Positions 36,917-46,263 of a stretch of DNA of 64,000 bases are shown one piece after another. Source of the stretch: Bacteroidales bacterium (GTDB taxonomy: Bacteria; Bacteroidota; Bacteroidia; Bacteroidales; UBA932); assembly GCA_017504965.1 (NCBI GenBank), contig JAFVQD010000006.1, positions 1 through 64,000 of the forward strand, given 5' to 3'. The notes beneath the pieces are model-generated. The model worked only from the letters and a program-made list of their open reading frames with translations. It did not search any database and was not told the DNA's origin. Every line of letters begins with the position of its first letter. The stretch's first letter is position 1. The translations under genes were made by a program, and so were the position numbers.

Positions 36917-38386
36917 CTACTTGTTCTCATCCATATAGGATTTCTTCACGGCAGCCAAAGCTTTATTGAAAATCTGCTGGCTTGATACCAGGTCAGGATT
37001 GAACGCCACAGGGCCGCTGATACATCCGTTTTCGCAAGTCATCACCTCCACGAAGTGTGCATTTGCAGAGCCTCTCTTGGCATAGCTCTTAAGGAGACCG
37101 ATATTCTTCTTGTTCATATCAGCCACTTTTACGATCTGAAGGCCATTGGCTCTCTCTTTAAGGTAAGCTACCACTGAATCAGCCACACCACCTGTACGGG
37201 CAAAGCCGTGTGCCTCTTTCACAGATTCATTCTCTATAACATATGGCTCACAGTCATCGATATTGATACCCATACCGATAAGGACTGCATTGAACTCCTC
37301 GAATGACATCACATAGTCCACAAACTCGATCCCTTTAGCCTCTTTTCTCTTACCAAGACAAGGTCCCAGGAATACCACTTTGGCATTTGGATCTGCTTTC
37401 TTCACCATCTCAGCTGTATAGTACATAGGTGATTTGGTCCCGGACACATAAGGGAGCATCTCAGGGATATGCTTCTTCACAAGCTCCACATATGAAGGGC
37501 AGCAGGATGTAGTCATAAATGGCTGACCCTCCTCAAGCTTTTCAAGGAGCTCTTCTGCCTCGTGTTCAGTAGTGGTCATAGCACCCTGTGCCACCTCTAC
37601 CACGTCACTGAATCCTACAGCTTTCAATGCACCATACACTTTCTCTATAGGCTGCTTGTACTGTGCAAGCACTGCGGGGGCAGGTACTACCACCACTTTT
37701 TCACCTCTTCTGATAGCATTCAGAATATCGAAGATCTGAGATATCTCGAAGATGGCACCGAATGGGCAGGCTTTCATACATTTGCCGCAGAAGATACATT
37801 TGTCTTCATCTATGTGCTCATATCCGTTCTCGTCTTTAGAGATAGCACCCACAGGGCAAGCCTCCTCACAAGGGATAGGGATATATACGATAGCGTGATA
37901 AGGGCAGCTTTTATGGCAGATACCGCAGCTGATACACTTCGAGTGGTCGATTTTAGCCTGTCCGTTAGAGTCAAAATAGACTGCATCTTTAGGGCAGTTC
38001 ATATAGCAGTTACGGGCCACACAACCTTTACATAGTGATGTGATCTCATATTTGATAGAGACGCAGGATGAGCAGGCTTCATCGATGACACACATAATGT
38101 TATCTTTGATCTTTGTCCTCTCCATAGCCTCTTTGGCATACGCAGAGAGTGGTTTGAGCTCGTCTACTTCATCCCACATATCAAATCCCAGAAGGGGGAA
38201 TGATTTGTATTTCCATACAGCCCTCTCTTTATGCACACAGCACCTTCCAAGAACCTTAGAATTTCTTGGGCTCAATTCGATAGGAAGATAATCGATTCTT
38301 TCTACAAGTTTGCCATCTTTCCATAGGCCCACAAGCTTGGCCAGAAGCTTGTAACGTACGATGTTTGTGTTTGTTGTAAATGCCAC
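36917..38386 (-). CDS. Monomeric [FeFe]-hydrogenase, Bacteroides (group B-like) type
   Basis: A 489-residue enzyme expected to make or use H2 with ferredoxin. A ferredoxin-like region (about residues 80-215) carries several CxxCxxCxxxC clusters (CISCGICHKSCP, CIFCGKCMKACP). The H-cluster motifs are TSCCPSY (L1), GPCLGKRKEAKG (L2) and VMTCENGCISGP (L3), altered from canonical TSCCPxW and MPCxxKxxE in the way group B enzymes are. It starts with GTG at 38386; no ATG is near. No HydEFG maturases are in the window, so they must lie elsewhere if it is active. Confidence 0.85.
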   Translation of the reverse strand: MAFTTNTNIVRYKLLAKLVGLWKDGKLVERIDYLPIELSPRNSKVLGRCCVHKERAVWKYKSFPLLGFDMWDEVDELKPLSAYAKEAMERTKIKDNIMCVIDEACSSCVSIKYEITSLCKGCVARNCYMNCPKDAVYFDSNGQAKIDHSKCISCGICHKSCPYHAIVYIPIPCEEACPVGAISKDENGYEHIDEDKCIFCGKCMKACPFGAIFEISQIFDILNAIRRGEKVVVVPAPAVLAQYKQPIEKVYGALKAVGFSDVVEVAQGAMTTTEHEAEELLEKLEEGQPFMTTSCCPSYVELVKKHIPEMLPYVSGTKSPMYYTAEMVKKADPNAKVVFLGPCLGKRKEAKGIEFVDYVMSFEEFNAVLIGMGINIDDCEPYVIENESVKEAHGFARTGGVADSVVAYLKERANGLQIVKVADMNKKNIGLLKSYAKRGSANAHFVEVMTCENGCISGPVAFNPDLVSSQQIFNKALAAVKKSYMDENK

Positions 38387-38412
38387 AGTTATTCAAGTTT
38401 AAAAATAGTCCG

Positions 38413-38444
38413 CAAAGATAAATCAAGGGGAGAAAATCTCCAAA
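38413..38444 (-). promoter_or_regulatory. Promoter of the hydrogenase gene
   Basis: TTTG (38441-38444), 20 bases, TATCTTTG (38413-38420) on the - strand is a full match to the Bacteroidetes promoter, ending 26 bases before the GTG start. Confidence 0.65.
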
Positions 38445-38450
38445 TTATTG

Positions 38451-39344
38451 TTATTTGACAGGCTCCATATGGATATTGATGTAAGCACCTTCTCCCAGGA
38501 ATTCCCGCAGTTTCTTCTCGATGGCGGTAGCGGTCTCGTGTGCCACCCTCAGCGGAATACCCCCATCCATCCTGATATGGACATTCACTGCACAGTAGCT
38601 CCCTATCCTGCGGGTTCTGAGATTGTGCGGCTCGCTCACCTCTGGAAATGAGAGGATTATCTCCTTTATTTTCTCCTCCTGCTCCAAGGGCAATGACTTC
38701 TCCATCAGCTCCTCTATGCTGGGGATAAGCATCTGCAGAGCCACCTTCGCGATAAAGACACTCACCACTACAGCAGCGATGGGGTCCAGAACCCTCCATT
38801 GCTCTCCGAGCAATATGGCTCCGCCAATGCCCAGGGCCACCCCTGCCGATGAGAAGGCGTCACTTCTGTGGTGCCAGGCGTTGGCCACCACAGCCTTCGA
38901 ATCGACCACCTTCCCCACCCTGGCGGTATATTGGTACAACGCTTCTTTAACTATTATGGATACTATTGCCGCAGCCAACGCTATACTGCCCGGCCCTGCC
39001 AATGGCTCACCCTGGAAGAATCCCCAGATATCCCGGACCCCCCCGACACAGATCCTGACACCCACCACCAGCAGCACCATACCTATGATAGTGGTGGCAA
39101 GGGTCTCAAATTTGCCGTGGCCGAAACCGTGCTCCTGATCCTGAGGTTTTTTGGATATTCTGACAAATACGACCACTATCAAGTCTGTCACAAAATCGGA
39201 AAGGGAGTGCACTGCATCCGCTATCATAGCGGCACTGTTTCCCAAAACGCCGGCAGCGAACTTGAAAACCAGAAGGAAAATATTGCACAGCGCCCCTACC
39301 AGAGTCACTTTATAAATCTTTTTTGTCCTCAAATCGTTATCCAT
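38451..39344 (-). CDS. Cation diffusion facilitator (CDF) metal exporter
   Basis: A 297-residue inner-membrane protein that would export Zn2+, Fe2+, Mn2+ or similar in exchange for protons. Metal-site motifs are in helix 2 (HSLSDFVTD) and helix 5 (HHRSDAFSS), the H-x3-D pairs typical of this family. Six helices are followed by a cytoplasmic ferredoxin-like domain (ISQ.. replaced here by VHIRMDGGIPLRVAHETA). The methyltransferase gene ends 14 bases upstream, so they may be cotranscribed. Confidence 0.9.
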   Translation of the reverse strand: MDNDLRTKKIYKVTLVGALCNIFLLVFKFAAGVLGNSAAMIADAVHSLSDFVTDLIVVVFVRISKKPQDQEHGFGHGKFETLATTIIGMVLLVVGVRICVGGVRDIWGFFQGEPLAGPGSIALAAAIVSIIVKEALYQYTARVGKVVDSKAVVANAWHHRSDAFSSAGVALGIGGAILLGEQWRVLDPIAAVVVSVFIAKVALQMLIPSIEELMEKSLPLEQEEKIKEIILSFPEVSEPHNLRTRRIGSYCAVNVHIRMDGGIPLRVAHETATAIEKKLREFLGEGAYINIHMEPVK

Positions 39345-39358
39345 CCCCTTCTCCTTAT

Positions 39359-40090
39359 TTATTTGTCAATATATATTTTGGCAAGATAATCGAAATGCTC
39401 CCCCTCTGCCACCAGCTCTGCCCTGAAGCCGCTCTGCTGCGCATAGTAAGAGAGGGTCTGGAAATCTACATAGAGCCAGTCGAAAAGGTCCCCTTTTATA
39501 TCCCTGTACTGCATCTGATACTGCAGCTCTCCGTAATAATCACCGGCGAGGTCTATTGCGAAGCTTCCATCCTCATCCTCATAGAGATAACGAAGGTCAC
39601 TCGAATCCATCAGCACGCACCCTCCAGGGCGGAGAAGCTCCCTCACCCTCCCGAAGAAACGGGGAAAATTGTCGACCCTGCCGACGATTCCCGAGCCGTT
39701 CATCAGCATCAGTATGGTGTCGTATTGCCCTCCAAAATCCCCGTCGTAGAAATCGGCCAGAACGGCCTTTAACCCCCTGAGGCGCATCACCTCCACCGAA
39801 AGTGGAGAGATATCCACCGCGGTAGCACTCTTCCCCATTTGCCCCAGGGCGACAGAGTGGCAGCCGCTCCCCGCCCCTACGTCGAGAATCGCCCCCTGGC
39901 ACATCTCCAGAGCCACCTTTTCCAGATAAGGCATCTGCCCGAAATCGCGGAAAAGCTCCGATACAGGGATCTCATCCTCCTCAAAATCGGGGGAGAAAAC
40001 CCTCAACCTGGCACTTTTGCCAAGGGTAAAATATTCGTAAATGGCAGCACCCATAGGGTCTTTTACCGCCTTAGGATCGGGTTTGGTCAT
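39359..40090 (-). CDS. SAM-dependent class I methyltransferase
   Basis: The ATG at 40090 (MTKPDPKAVKDPMGAAI) is chosen over an opening 150 bases upstream that would run through the divergent promoter and into the nitroreductase gene. The SAM motif AILDVGAGSGCHSVALGQ is followed by AVDISPLSVEVMRLRG and a conserved LMLMNGSGIVG. 243 residues; substrate unknown. Confidence 0.8.
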   Translation of the reverse strand: MTKPDPKAVKDPMGAAIYEYFTLGKSARLRVFSPDFEEDEIPVSELFRDFGQMPYLEKVALEMCQGAILDVGAGSGCHSVALGQMGKSATAVDISPLSVEVMRLRGLKAVLADFYDGDFGGQYDTILMLMNGSGIVGRVDNFPRFFGRVRELLRPGGCVLMDSSDLRYLYEDEDGSFAIDLAGDYYGELQYQMQYRDIKGDLFDWLYVDFQTLSYYAQQSGFRAELVAEGEHFDYLAKIYIDK

Positions 40091-40096
40091 TTCCTG

Positions 40097-40127
40097 TTTG
40101 TTTTGCTGAGCAAAAATACTAAATTTG
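40097..40127 (+). promoter_or_regulatory. Promoter of the nitroreductase gene
   Basis: TTTG (40097-40100), 19 bases, TAAATTTG (40120-40127): a full consensus Bacteroidetes promoter, ending 24 bases before the start codon. Confidence 0.7.
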
Positions 40128-40151
40128 TACGAACTCTTAAGACAGTAGCCT

Positions 40152-40781
40152 ATGAAACCTATCAAATTATTCGCAGCTGCCCTGATTCTGACTGCGGCTG
40201 TATCTTGCAACCAACCCCAAAATTCATCGGAAACCACCACCTATGACAATGCAGTAGTGGAGAATATAATGACCCGCCGCAGCATCCGCAAATATACCGA
40301 CCAGCCGGTAAGCAGAGATGTGATCAACAAGATTATGGAGTGCGGAATCAACGCCCCCAACGGGCAGAACAAGCAGTCCTGGGAGGTGAGGATAGTGGAC
40401 AACCCCGCCACTATGGAGAAGATTAAAGAGATTATGGCCAAGGGCAATCCCACAATAAAACCCGAGGCTGTGAAAGGGTGCTTCCGCGATGCCCCTGTGA
40501 TGGCTTTCATCGCCCGTGACCCCGAGTATCCATTCTCAGCATACGACTGCGGACTCCTCTCTGCTAATATTATGCTCTCTGCCTGGTCATACGGAGTAGG
40601 CTCCATCTGCTTAGGTATGCCTGTAAGATTCATCGCCGGAAATGAGGCCTGCAAACCTGTACTCGACATTTTAGGGTTCAGCGAAGGGTACGAATTCTGC
40701 CTCTGCGTAGGGCTCGGATACCCCGATGAGGCACCCGCTGCCAAGCCGAGAGATATGGGAAAAGTAAAATTTATCGAATAG
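40152..40781 (+). CDS. Nitroreductase-family flavoenzyme with lipoprotein signal
   Basis: The body is a normal single-domain nitroreductase: RRSIRKYTDQPVSRDVINKI with the FMN-phosphate-binding RRSIR, INAPNGQNKQSWEV, then CGLLSANIMLSAWSYGVGSICLG and CVGLGYPDEAP. Unusually, it has a signal peptide ending in a lipobox (residues 1-20, AVSC), so it should be a lipid-anchored periplasmic or surface protein. The Met at about residue 40 (MTRRSIRK) would be a cytosolic start, but the promoter and signal peptide favour the longer form. Confidence 0.85.
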   Translation: MKPIKLFAAALILTAAVSCNQPQNSSETTTYDNAVVENIMTRRSIRKYTDQPVSRDVINKIMECGINAPNGQNKQSWEVRIVDNPATMEKIKEIMAKGNPTIKPEAVKGCFRDAPVMAFIARDPEYPFSAYDCGLLSANIMLSAWSYGVGSICLGMPVRFIAGNEACKPVLDILGFSEGYEFCLCVGLGYPDEAPAAKPRDMGKVKFIE

Positions 40782-40807
40782 ATATAACTTTTTTCCAAAG
40801 TTTATTT

Positions 40808-40871
40808 TAACTTTGTTCCGTCAATAAAAGCGATTATAAGTTCCCGCAAGGACTTGTGACCGCTTTTTAAT
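40808..40871 (+). promoter_or_regulatory. -7 box and hairpin leader upstream of the polyamine operon
   Basis: TAACTTTG (40808-40815) resembles a -7 box. Directly after it a hairpin pairs AAAAGCG with CGCTTTT, with an inner stem AAGTTCC/GGACTT, and ends in T5. This may be a leader or attenuator of the operon starting at 40922, or a terminator for the nitroreductase gene 27 bases upstream. Confidence 0.45.
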
Positions 40872-40921
40872 GTAAAACGAAAACAATTTTTTTTATGGTA
40901 TTTACTGTTTATTAGTGTTAG

Positions 40922-41941
40922 ATGAAAAAACTTTTTCCCTTTTATTTGGTTGTCTTTATGGCAATTAGCTCAGTCTCTCGTGCCCAGGAGGCAAAAGACT
41001 CAGCAGCAGTTGATTACATTCCGGAAATCTCTCTGGACACCAGGCTTGGTTTTAATCAATGTTTAACAGATAAAAGCGGTCGCTTCTATAGCGATGGTAT
41101 ATATCTAAATATAGACGGTAACATATCCCCCCATTTTTCTTACTCTTCCAATATCCGGATCTTTTCTCCCGACTACCTCGGGGAAGATGTCACCACTCTT
41201 GATGCCATCAACTGGCTCCTTATCACATACGAAATCGGCGACTTCTCATTCTCTGCCGGTAAAGATGGGGTATATGTAGGTGGATTCGAATACGACGCCA
41301 ACGAAATAGATACATATTTCGATATGAGCTCACTCTTCTACAACTACTTCGAATGTTGGCAGTGGGGTGTCTCTGCCGCCTGGTACCCTGCAGAGGGGCA
41401 ATCCCTTATGCTTCAGATCAACAACTCCCCCCTCTCATTTGAAGAGAACCACTTCGGATATAATCTCGCCTGGCGCGGAGAGTGGGACTGCTACGAATCG
41501 TATTGGAGTGCAAACCTGTGGCAGTACGACCGTGGTAAATATGTCAAATCGCTGAACTTCGGCAATATGTTCTATGTGGGAGACTTCTCGATACTTGCAG
41601 ATTATATGACCCGCTCCACCAGCCTGAGCACCCTCTTCAGTGAAGATTTCACAGCTGTTCTGCAGCCTGCATACGAAGGGGTCGAGTGGGGACGCTTCTT
41701 CGCAAAAGTGGGATACGAAAGGGGTTCGGAGATTATTGACTATGAATTTGTAGGGGATAACCTCTACTACGGAGTGGGTGCTGAATTCTTCCCCCTTAAA
41801 GAGAACAAAGATATAAGGCTCCACGCCACCTGGTCCCACAACACCCAGTATTCAGGGTGTCATCAGATAAATGTGGGTCTGACCTGGAAAATGGACTTGA
41901 CTAAAGCTGTTAAACATATACTTAACCACCATAAAGACTAA
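40922..41941 (+). CDS. Outer-membrane beta-barrel-like protein in front of potABCD
   Basis: A signal peptide (residues 1 to about 21, ending SRA-QEA) and a body rich in alternating aromatic and polar residues ([41 protein letters not shown]) indicate an outer-membrane barrel of about 16 strands, porin-like in size. Family not recognised. It lies one base before the potA start, so it is the first gene of the polyamine operon and may be the outer-membrane port or a scaffold for that system; this is inference. Confidence 0.65.
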   Translation: MKKLFPFYLVVFMAISSVSRAQEAKDSAAVDYIPEISLDTRLGFNQCLTDKSGRFYSDGIYLNIDGNISPHFSYSSNIRIFSPDYLGEDVTTLDAINWLLITYEIGDFSFSAGKDGVYVGGFEYDANEIDTYFDMSSLFYNYFECWQWGVSAAWYPAEGQSLMLQINNSPLSFEENHFGYNLAWRGEWDCYESYWSANLWQYDRGKYVKSLNFGNMFYVGDFSILADYMTRSTSLSTLFSEDFTAVLQPAYEGVEWGRFFAKVGYERGSEIIDYEFVGDNLYYGVGAEFFPLKENKDIRLHATWSHNTQYSGCHQINVGLTWKMDLTKAVKHILNHHKD

Positions 41942-41942
41942 A

Positions 41943-43331
41943 ATGACTGAACAAAAGAGCGATTTCATCATCGAGCTTAACCATATCTCGAAGAGCTTTA
42001 AGGACAAATGTGTCCTTGACGATGTCAGTATTTCCGTAAAACGCGGAGAGTTTGTAACCATATTGGGCCCTTCCGGGTGCGGAAAGACTACGCTGCTCCG
42101 TCTTTTGGCAGGTTTCGGCAATGCCGACGAAGGGGAGATCAGGATAAACGGGGAGGACATCACCAATACACCGCCTCACAAACGCCCTGTGAATACTGTG
42201 TTCCAGCGTTACGCCCTCTTCCCCTACCTCAATGTCTACGACAACATCGCTTTCGGCCTGAAACTGCAGAAAGTACAGGAGGACGAGATCGATATGCGTG
42301 TCCGCAAAGCGCTGAAAATGGTAGGTATGATCGACTATGAATGGAGAGACATCAACTCCCTCTCCGGAGGCCAGCAGCAGAGGGTGGCCATCGCACGCGC
42401 CATCGTAAACAGGCCTCAGGTGCTTCTTCTTGACGAGCCTCTGGCAGCACTTGACCTCAAGATGCGAAAAGATATGCAGATGGAGCTCAAGGAGATGCAC
42501 AAGAATCTCGGCATCACATTCATATATGTGACACACGATCAGGAGGAGGCCCTTACACTCAGCGACACTATCGTGGTGATGAGTGAAGGTACTGTCCAGC
42601 AGATCGGTACACCTATGGATATCTACAATGAGCCCAAGAACTCATTCGTGGCCGACTTTATCGGGGAGAGCAACATCCTCAATGGTATTATGATAAAGGA
42701 CAAACTTGTCTCTTTCCTCGGACACGAGTTCGAGTGTGTCGACTCAGGGTTCGGCGAGAACGCCCCTGTGGATGTGGTTATCCGTCCTGAAGATGTCTAC
42801 ATTATGAACAACACCGACGCCGCGATGTTTACAGGGGTCGTCAAGTCCTGCATATTCAAGGGGGTACACTATGAGATCACAGTCCTCACCGAGAATGGTT
42901 ATGAGATCCTCATCCAGGACTACAACGCTTTCGAGGTAGAGAGTGAAGTGGGTCTTATCATCAAACCTTCAGACATCCACGTGATGGAGAAGGAGCGTAC
43001 CTGCAATACTCTGGAAGGGAAAATGCTCGACAAGACCCACGTGGAGATTCTCGACACCTCATTCCTGTGTGACGAGATAGAGGGTATCGAAGGTGGAGAG
43101 AAAGTTAAAGTGGAGGTAGCCTTCGACAAGATAGACCTTATGGACAATGAAGAGGACGGCAACCTCCTCGGTGATGTCCGTTTTATCCTCTACAAAGGGG
43201 ACCACTATCACCTGACAGTACGGACAGAGACAGGAGAAAACATCTATGTGGATACACACGATGTATGGGACAACAGAGACCTTGTCAGTGTACGCATCCA
43301 GCCGGAAGACCTAAAAATCACCTTGCTATGA
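41943..43331 (+). CDS. potA: Spermidine/putrescine ABC transporter ATP-binding protein with doubled TOBE region
   Basis: ATPase of the polyamine importer. Walker [10 protein letters not shown], signature [16 protein letters not shown], Walker [12 protein letters not shown] and H loop THDQEEA are intact. At 462 residues it is about 90 longer than usual, because the C-terminal regulatory TOBE stretch appears twice: [29 protein letters not shown] and [29 protein letters not shown]. Overlaps potB by 4 bases. Confidence 0.92.
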   Translation: MTEQKSDFIIELNHISKSFKDKCVLDDVSISVKRGEFVTILGPSGCGKTTLLRLLAGFGNADEGEIRINGEDITNTPPHKRPVNTVFQRYALFPYLNVYDNIAFGLKLQKVQEDEIDMRVRKALKMVGMIDYEWRDINSLSGGQQQRVAIARAIVNRPQVLLLDEPLAALDLKMRKDMQMELKEMHKNLGITFIYVTHDQEEALTLSDTIVVMSEGTVQQIGTPMDIYNEPKNSFVADFIGESNILNGIMIKDKLVSFLGHEFECVDSGFGENAPVDVVIRPEDVYIMNNTDAAMFTGVVKSCIFKGVHYEITVLTENGYEILIQDYNAFEVESEVGLIIKPSDIHVMEKERTCNTLEGKMLDKTHVEILDTSFLCDEIEGIEGGEKVKVEVAFDKIDLMDNEEDGNLLGDVRFILYKGDHYHLTVRTETGENIYVDTHDVWDNRDLVSVRIQPEDLKITLL

Positions 43332-44125
43332 AATGGTTAGCCAAAATATTCACCAAGAGGAGCAACTGGTCGATACCATACTTTATCTTCCTGCTGATAT
43401 TTGTGGTTCTCCCCCTCGTGCTCATCTTCATCTACGCATTCCAGAACAATGACGGTGAATTTTCACTTACAAACTTCACCAAATTCTTCTCGAGTCCGCA
43501 GGATGCCAACACATTTGTCTACTCCATAGGTATAGCCATCATCACCACACTCCTGTGTCTTCTGCTCGGCTATCCCGCAGCATATATTCTGAGCAACAAA
43601 TCGCTCTGCCGCTCACAAGTGATGGTACTGCTGTTCATCCTCCCTATGTGGATCAACATCCTGGTACGTACACTTGCCACAGTGGCACTGTTTGACTTCA
43701 TACGTGTTCCGCTTGGTCAGGGGGCCCTCATATTCGGTATGGTATACAACTTCCTCCCCTTTATGATCTACCCCATCTACAACACTATGGCCAAAATGGA
43801 CCACAGCTATATAGAGGCTGCCCAGGACCTGGGCGCAAACCCTGTCACCGTATTCCGTAAAGTGGTGATACCACTCTCGATGCCAGGGGTGATGAGTGGT
43901 ATTATGATGGTATTTATGCCTACTATCTCCACCTTCGCCATCGCCGAGCTCCTGACTATGAACACCATCAAACTCTTCGGTACCACTATCCAGGAGAACA
44001 TAAACAACGGTATGTGGAACTATGGTGCAGTCCTGTCACTCATTATGCTTGTATTTATTCTTGCTATGGAGGTATTCTCTGATAAAAAAGAGGAGGCTTC
44101 CGCTAACGATGGAGGGCTCATATAA
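43328..44125 (+). CDS. potB: Spermidine/putrescine ABC transporter permease
   Basis: The ATG at 43328 overlaps the potA stop (ATGA), typical of coupled translation; a longer opening upstream lies within potA. Six helices in 265 residues and the EAA loop [27 protein letters not shown] are those of PotB. Partner of PotC. Confidence 0.92.
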   Translation: MKWLAKIFTKRSNWSIPYFIFLLIFVVLPLVLIFIYAFQNNDGEFSLTNFTKFFSSPQDANTFVYSIGIAIITTLLCLLLGYPAAYILSNKSLCRSQVMVLLFILPMWINILVRTLATVALFDFIRVPLGQGALIFGMVYNFLPFMIYPIYNTMAKMDHSYIEAAQDLGANPVTVFRKVVIPLSMPGVMSGIMMVFMPTISTFAIAELLTMNTIKLFGTTIQENINNGMWNYGAVLSLIMLVFILAMEVFSDKKEEASANDGGLI

Positions 44126-44931
44126 TGAAAATGAAAAAATTGATCGCCCAGTCGTATTTGTGGATATTGCTGATAATGCTCTATTCACCTATCCTGATAA
44201 TCGCCATATTCTCATTTACAGAGGCTAAAGTGCTGGGTAACTGGACAGGATTCTCTACCAAACTGTACACCTCCCTATTCACATCGGGATCACACCACTC
44301 CCTGATGAGCGCCATACAGAACACCCTCATCATAGCGGTGCTGGCTGCCATCTTCTCCACCATCCTGGGGACCATAGCTGCTATAGGTATCCATAATCTC
44401 CGCGGAAGGAGGAAAGCGATGATGAACACCCTGAACAATATACCTATGCTCAACCCGGACATCATCACAGGTATATCACTCTTCCTCCTCTTCGTGAGTC
44501 TGGGGATCACTCAGGGCTTCACCACTGTGATCCTGGCACACATCACATTCTGTACCCCTTATGTGGTATTGTGCGTGATGCCACGCCTCCTGCAGATGAA
44601 CCCTAACATCTACGAAGCTGCCCTCGACCTGGGGGCCACCCCAGCACAAGCGATGAGGAAGGTAATTCTCCCCGAACTCAAATCGGGTATGATCAGTGGC
44701 TTCATTATGGCATTTACCCTGTCGATAGATGACTTCGCAGTCACCCTCTTCACCAAGGGTACCGAAGGGCTGGAGACCCTCTCCACATATATCTATGCAG
44801 ATGCCCGCAAAGGTGGTCTTACCCCCGAATTGAGACCACTGTCCACCATCATATTTGTGACAGTGCTGATACTGCTTATTGTTATAAATGTACGCTCGGA
44901 GCGTAACAGAAAGAGAGTTGAGAATCTATGA
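44125..44931 (+). CDS. potC: Spermidine/putrescine ABC transporter permease
   Basis: 268 residues, six helices, EAA loop YEAALDLGATPAQAMRKVILPELKSG, with the PotC-type DDFAVTLFTKG near the C-terminus. It overlaps potB by one base and potD by 4 bases, so the four pot genes are translationally linked. Confidence 0.92.
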   Translation: MKMKKLIAQSYLWILLIMLYSPILIIAIFSFTEAKVLGNWTGFSTKLYTSLFTSGSHHSLMSAIQNTLIIAVLAAIFSTILGTIAAIGIHNLRGRRKAMMNTLNNIPMLNPDIITGISLFLLFVSLGITQGFTTVILAHITFCTPYVVLCVMPRLLQMNPNIYEAALDLGATPAQAMRKVILPELKSGMISGFIMAFTLSIDDFAVTLFTKGTEGLETLSTYIYADARKGGLTPELRPLSTIIFVTVLILLIVINVRSERNRKRVENL

Positions 44932-46259
44932 TAAAGTGTATATTCAAACTTATTGCGTCAGCCATCATAGGGATTTCCCTTATCAGCGGGTGCAGCAGTG
45001 CTGACCAGCAGCGCCAGTCGATCCTTAAAGTCTATAACTGGGCAGACTATATCGACGAAGAGCTTATCTCAGAATTTGAAGAGTGGTACCTCGAGCAGAC
45101 GGGAGAAGAGGTCAAAGTGGTGTACCAGCTTTTCGACGTGAATGAGATTATGCTTGCCAAAATAGAGCGAGGCAAGGAGGATTTTGATGTGGTATGCCCC
45201 TCTGACTATATTATAGAGAGGATGCTGAGCAAGGATCTTCTCCTCCCCATCAATAAAGAGTTCGGGCAGACACCGAATTATATGCACCACGTATCACCCT
45301 ATATCCACCACCTGTTTGAGAAGATGGAGGCTCACGGCAACGATGCCAACGACTACGCAGTGGGTTATATGTGGGGAACCAACGGATTCCTATATAACAC
45401 CAGATATGTGGAGAGTGAAGAGGTGGATACCTGGTCAGTCCTATGGAACCCGAAGTTTGACAAAAAACTCCTCATCAAAGATGCATTCAGGGATGTATAC
45501 TCCCCACTTCTCATCTACGCCAATCTGGACAAGCTAAGCAGCGGAGAGATCGACCTTGACTCACTTATGTACGACAATAGCGACGAATCCATCGCCGAAG
45601 TAGAGGGGCTTCTGATGCAGGCCAAGCCCTATGTGGCAGGATGGGAAGCCGACTTCGGCAAAGAGCTCATGACCAAGGAGGCTGCCTGGCTCAACCTGTC
45701 GTGGAGCGGCGATGCGGCGTGGGCCATAGAGGAGGCAGCTGCAGTGGGGGTGGAACTTGACTACCACGTCCCCTCCGAAGGGTCGATCGTATGGTTTGAC
45801 GGATGGGTAATCCCCAAATATGCAAAGAATCCCAAAGCTGCATCATACTTCATAAACTTTATGTGCAAGCCCGAAAATGCTATCCGCAATATGGAGGAGA
45901 TCGGATATGTAAGTGTCATCAGCACACCGGAGGTGCTCGAATGGGCACAGGACTATGCCGTAGAGGGGGGATATGAAGATAACATCGACATCAGCTACTT
46001 CTTCGGAGAAGAGGCCACAAATGTAGTGGCAAACCCTATACTATACCCGGATATCAACACCATAGAAAGGTGCGGAATGATGCACGACAGTGGCGACAGG
46101 ACTGAAGTTCTGATGGCTATGTGGTCCCGCGTAAAAGGGAACAAATTCAACAGCTGGATGCTGATTGTCATATTCCTGGCATTCGGCGGGCTGTTCGTGG
46201 CAGGGATCATCAAACGTGTCCGTCACTCACGCCGTCAGATGAGATTCAGAAGAAGATAA
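44928..46259 (+). CDS. potD: Polyamine-binding lipoprotein with a C-terminal membrane helix
   Basis: The substrate-binding protein. A lipobox signal (ISGC, Cys near residue 22) starts it, then LKVYNWADYIDEELI, the canonical PotD opening, GTNGFLYNT, WNLSWSGDAAWAI, and SIVWFDGWVIPKYAKNP in the ligand cleft. After a normal end near residue 405 there is an added hydrophobic segment (WMLIVIFLAFGGLFVAGII) and a basic tail KRVRHSRRQMRFRRR, that is, a second membrane anchor with the tail inside. PotD is usually soluble or only lipid-anchored. Confidence 0.9.
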   Translation: MIKCIFKLIASAIIGISLISGCSSADQQRQSILKVYNWADYIDEELISEFEEWYLEQTGEEVKVVYQLFDVNEIMLAKIERGKEDFDVVCPSDYIIERMLSKDLLLPINKEFGQTPNYMHHVSPYIHHLFEKMEAHGNDANDYAVGYMWGTNGFLYNTRYVESEEVDTWSVLWNPKFDKKLLIKDAFRDVYSPLLIYANLDKLSSGEIDLDSLMYDNSDESIAEVEGLLMQAKPYVAGWEADFGKELMTKEAAWLNLSWSGDAAWAIEEAAAVGVELDYHVPSEGSIVWFDGWVIPKYAKNPKAASYFINFMCKPENAIRNMEEIGYVSVISTPEVLEWAQDYAVEGGYEDNIDISYFFGEEATNVVANPILYPDINTIERCGMMHDSGDRTEVLMAMWSRVKGNKFNSWMLIVIFLAFGGLFVAGIIKRVRHSRRQMRFRRR

Positions 46260-46263
46260 CATT

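Noticed and set aside
38389-38799. 136-residue - strand frame overlapping the CDF exporter
   Set aside because: Out-of-frame shadow of the CDF gene, low-complexity Gly/Arg/Glu-rich translation.
40091-40240. Longer start for the methyltransferase
   Set aside because: The extra 50 residues run through the divergent promoter and into the nitroreductase gene, and show no conserved sequence.
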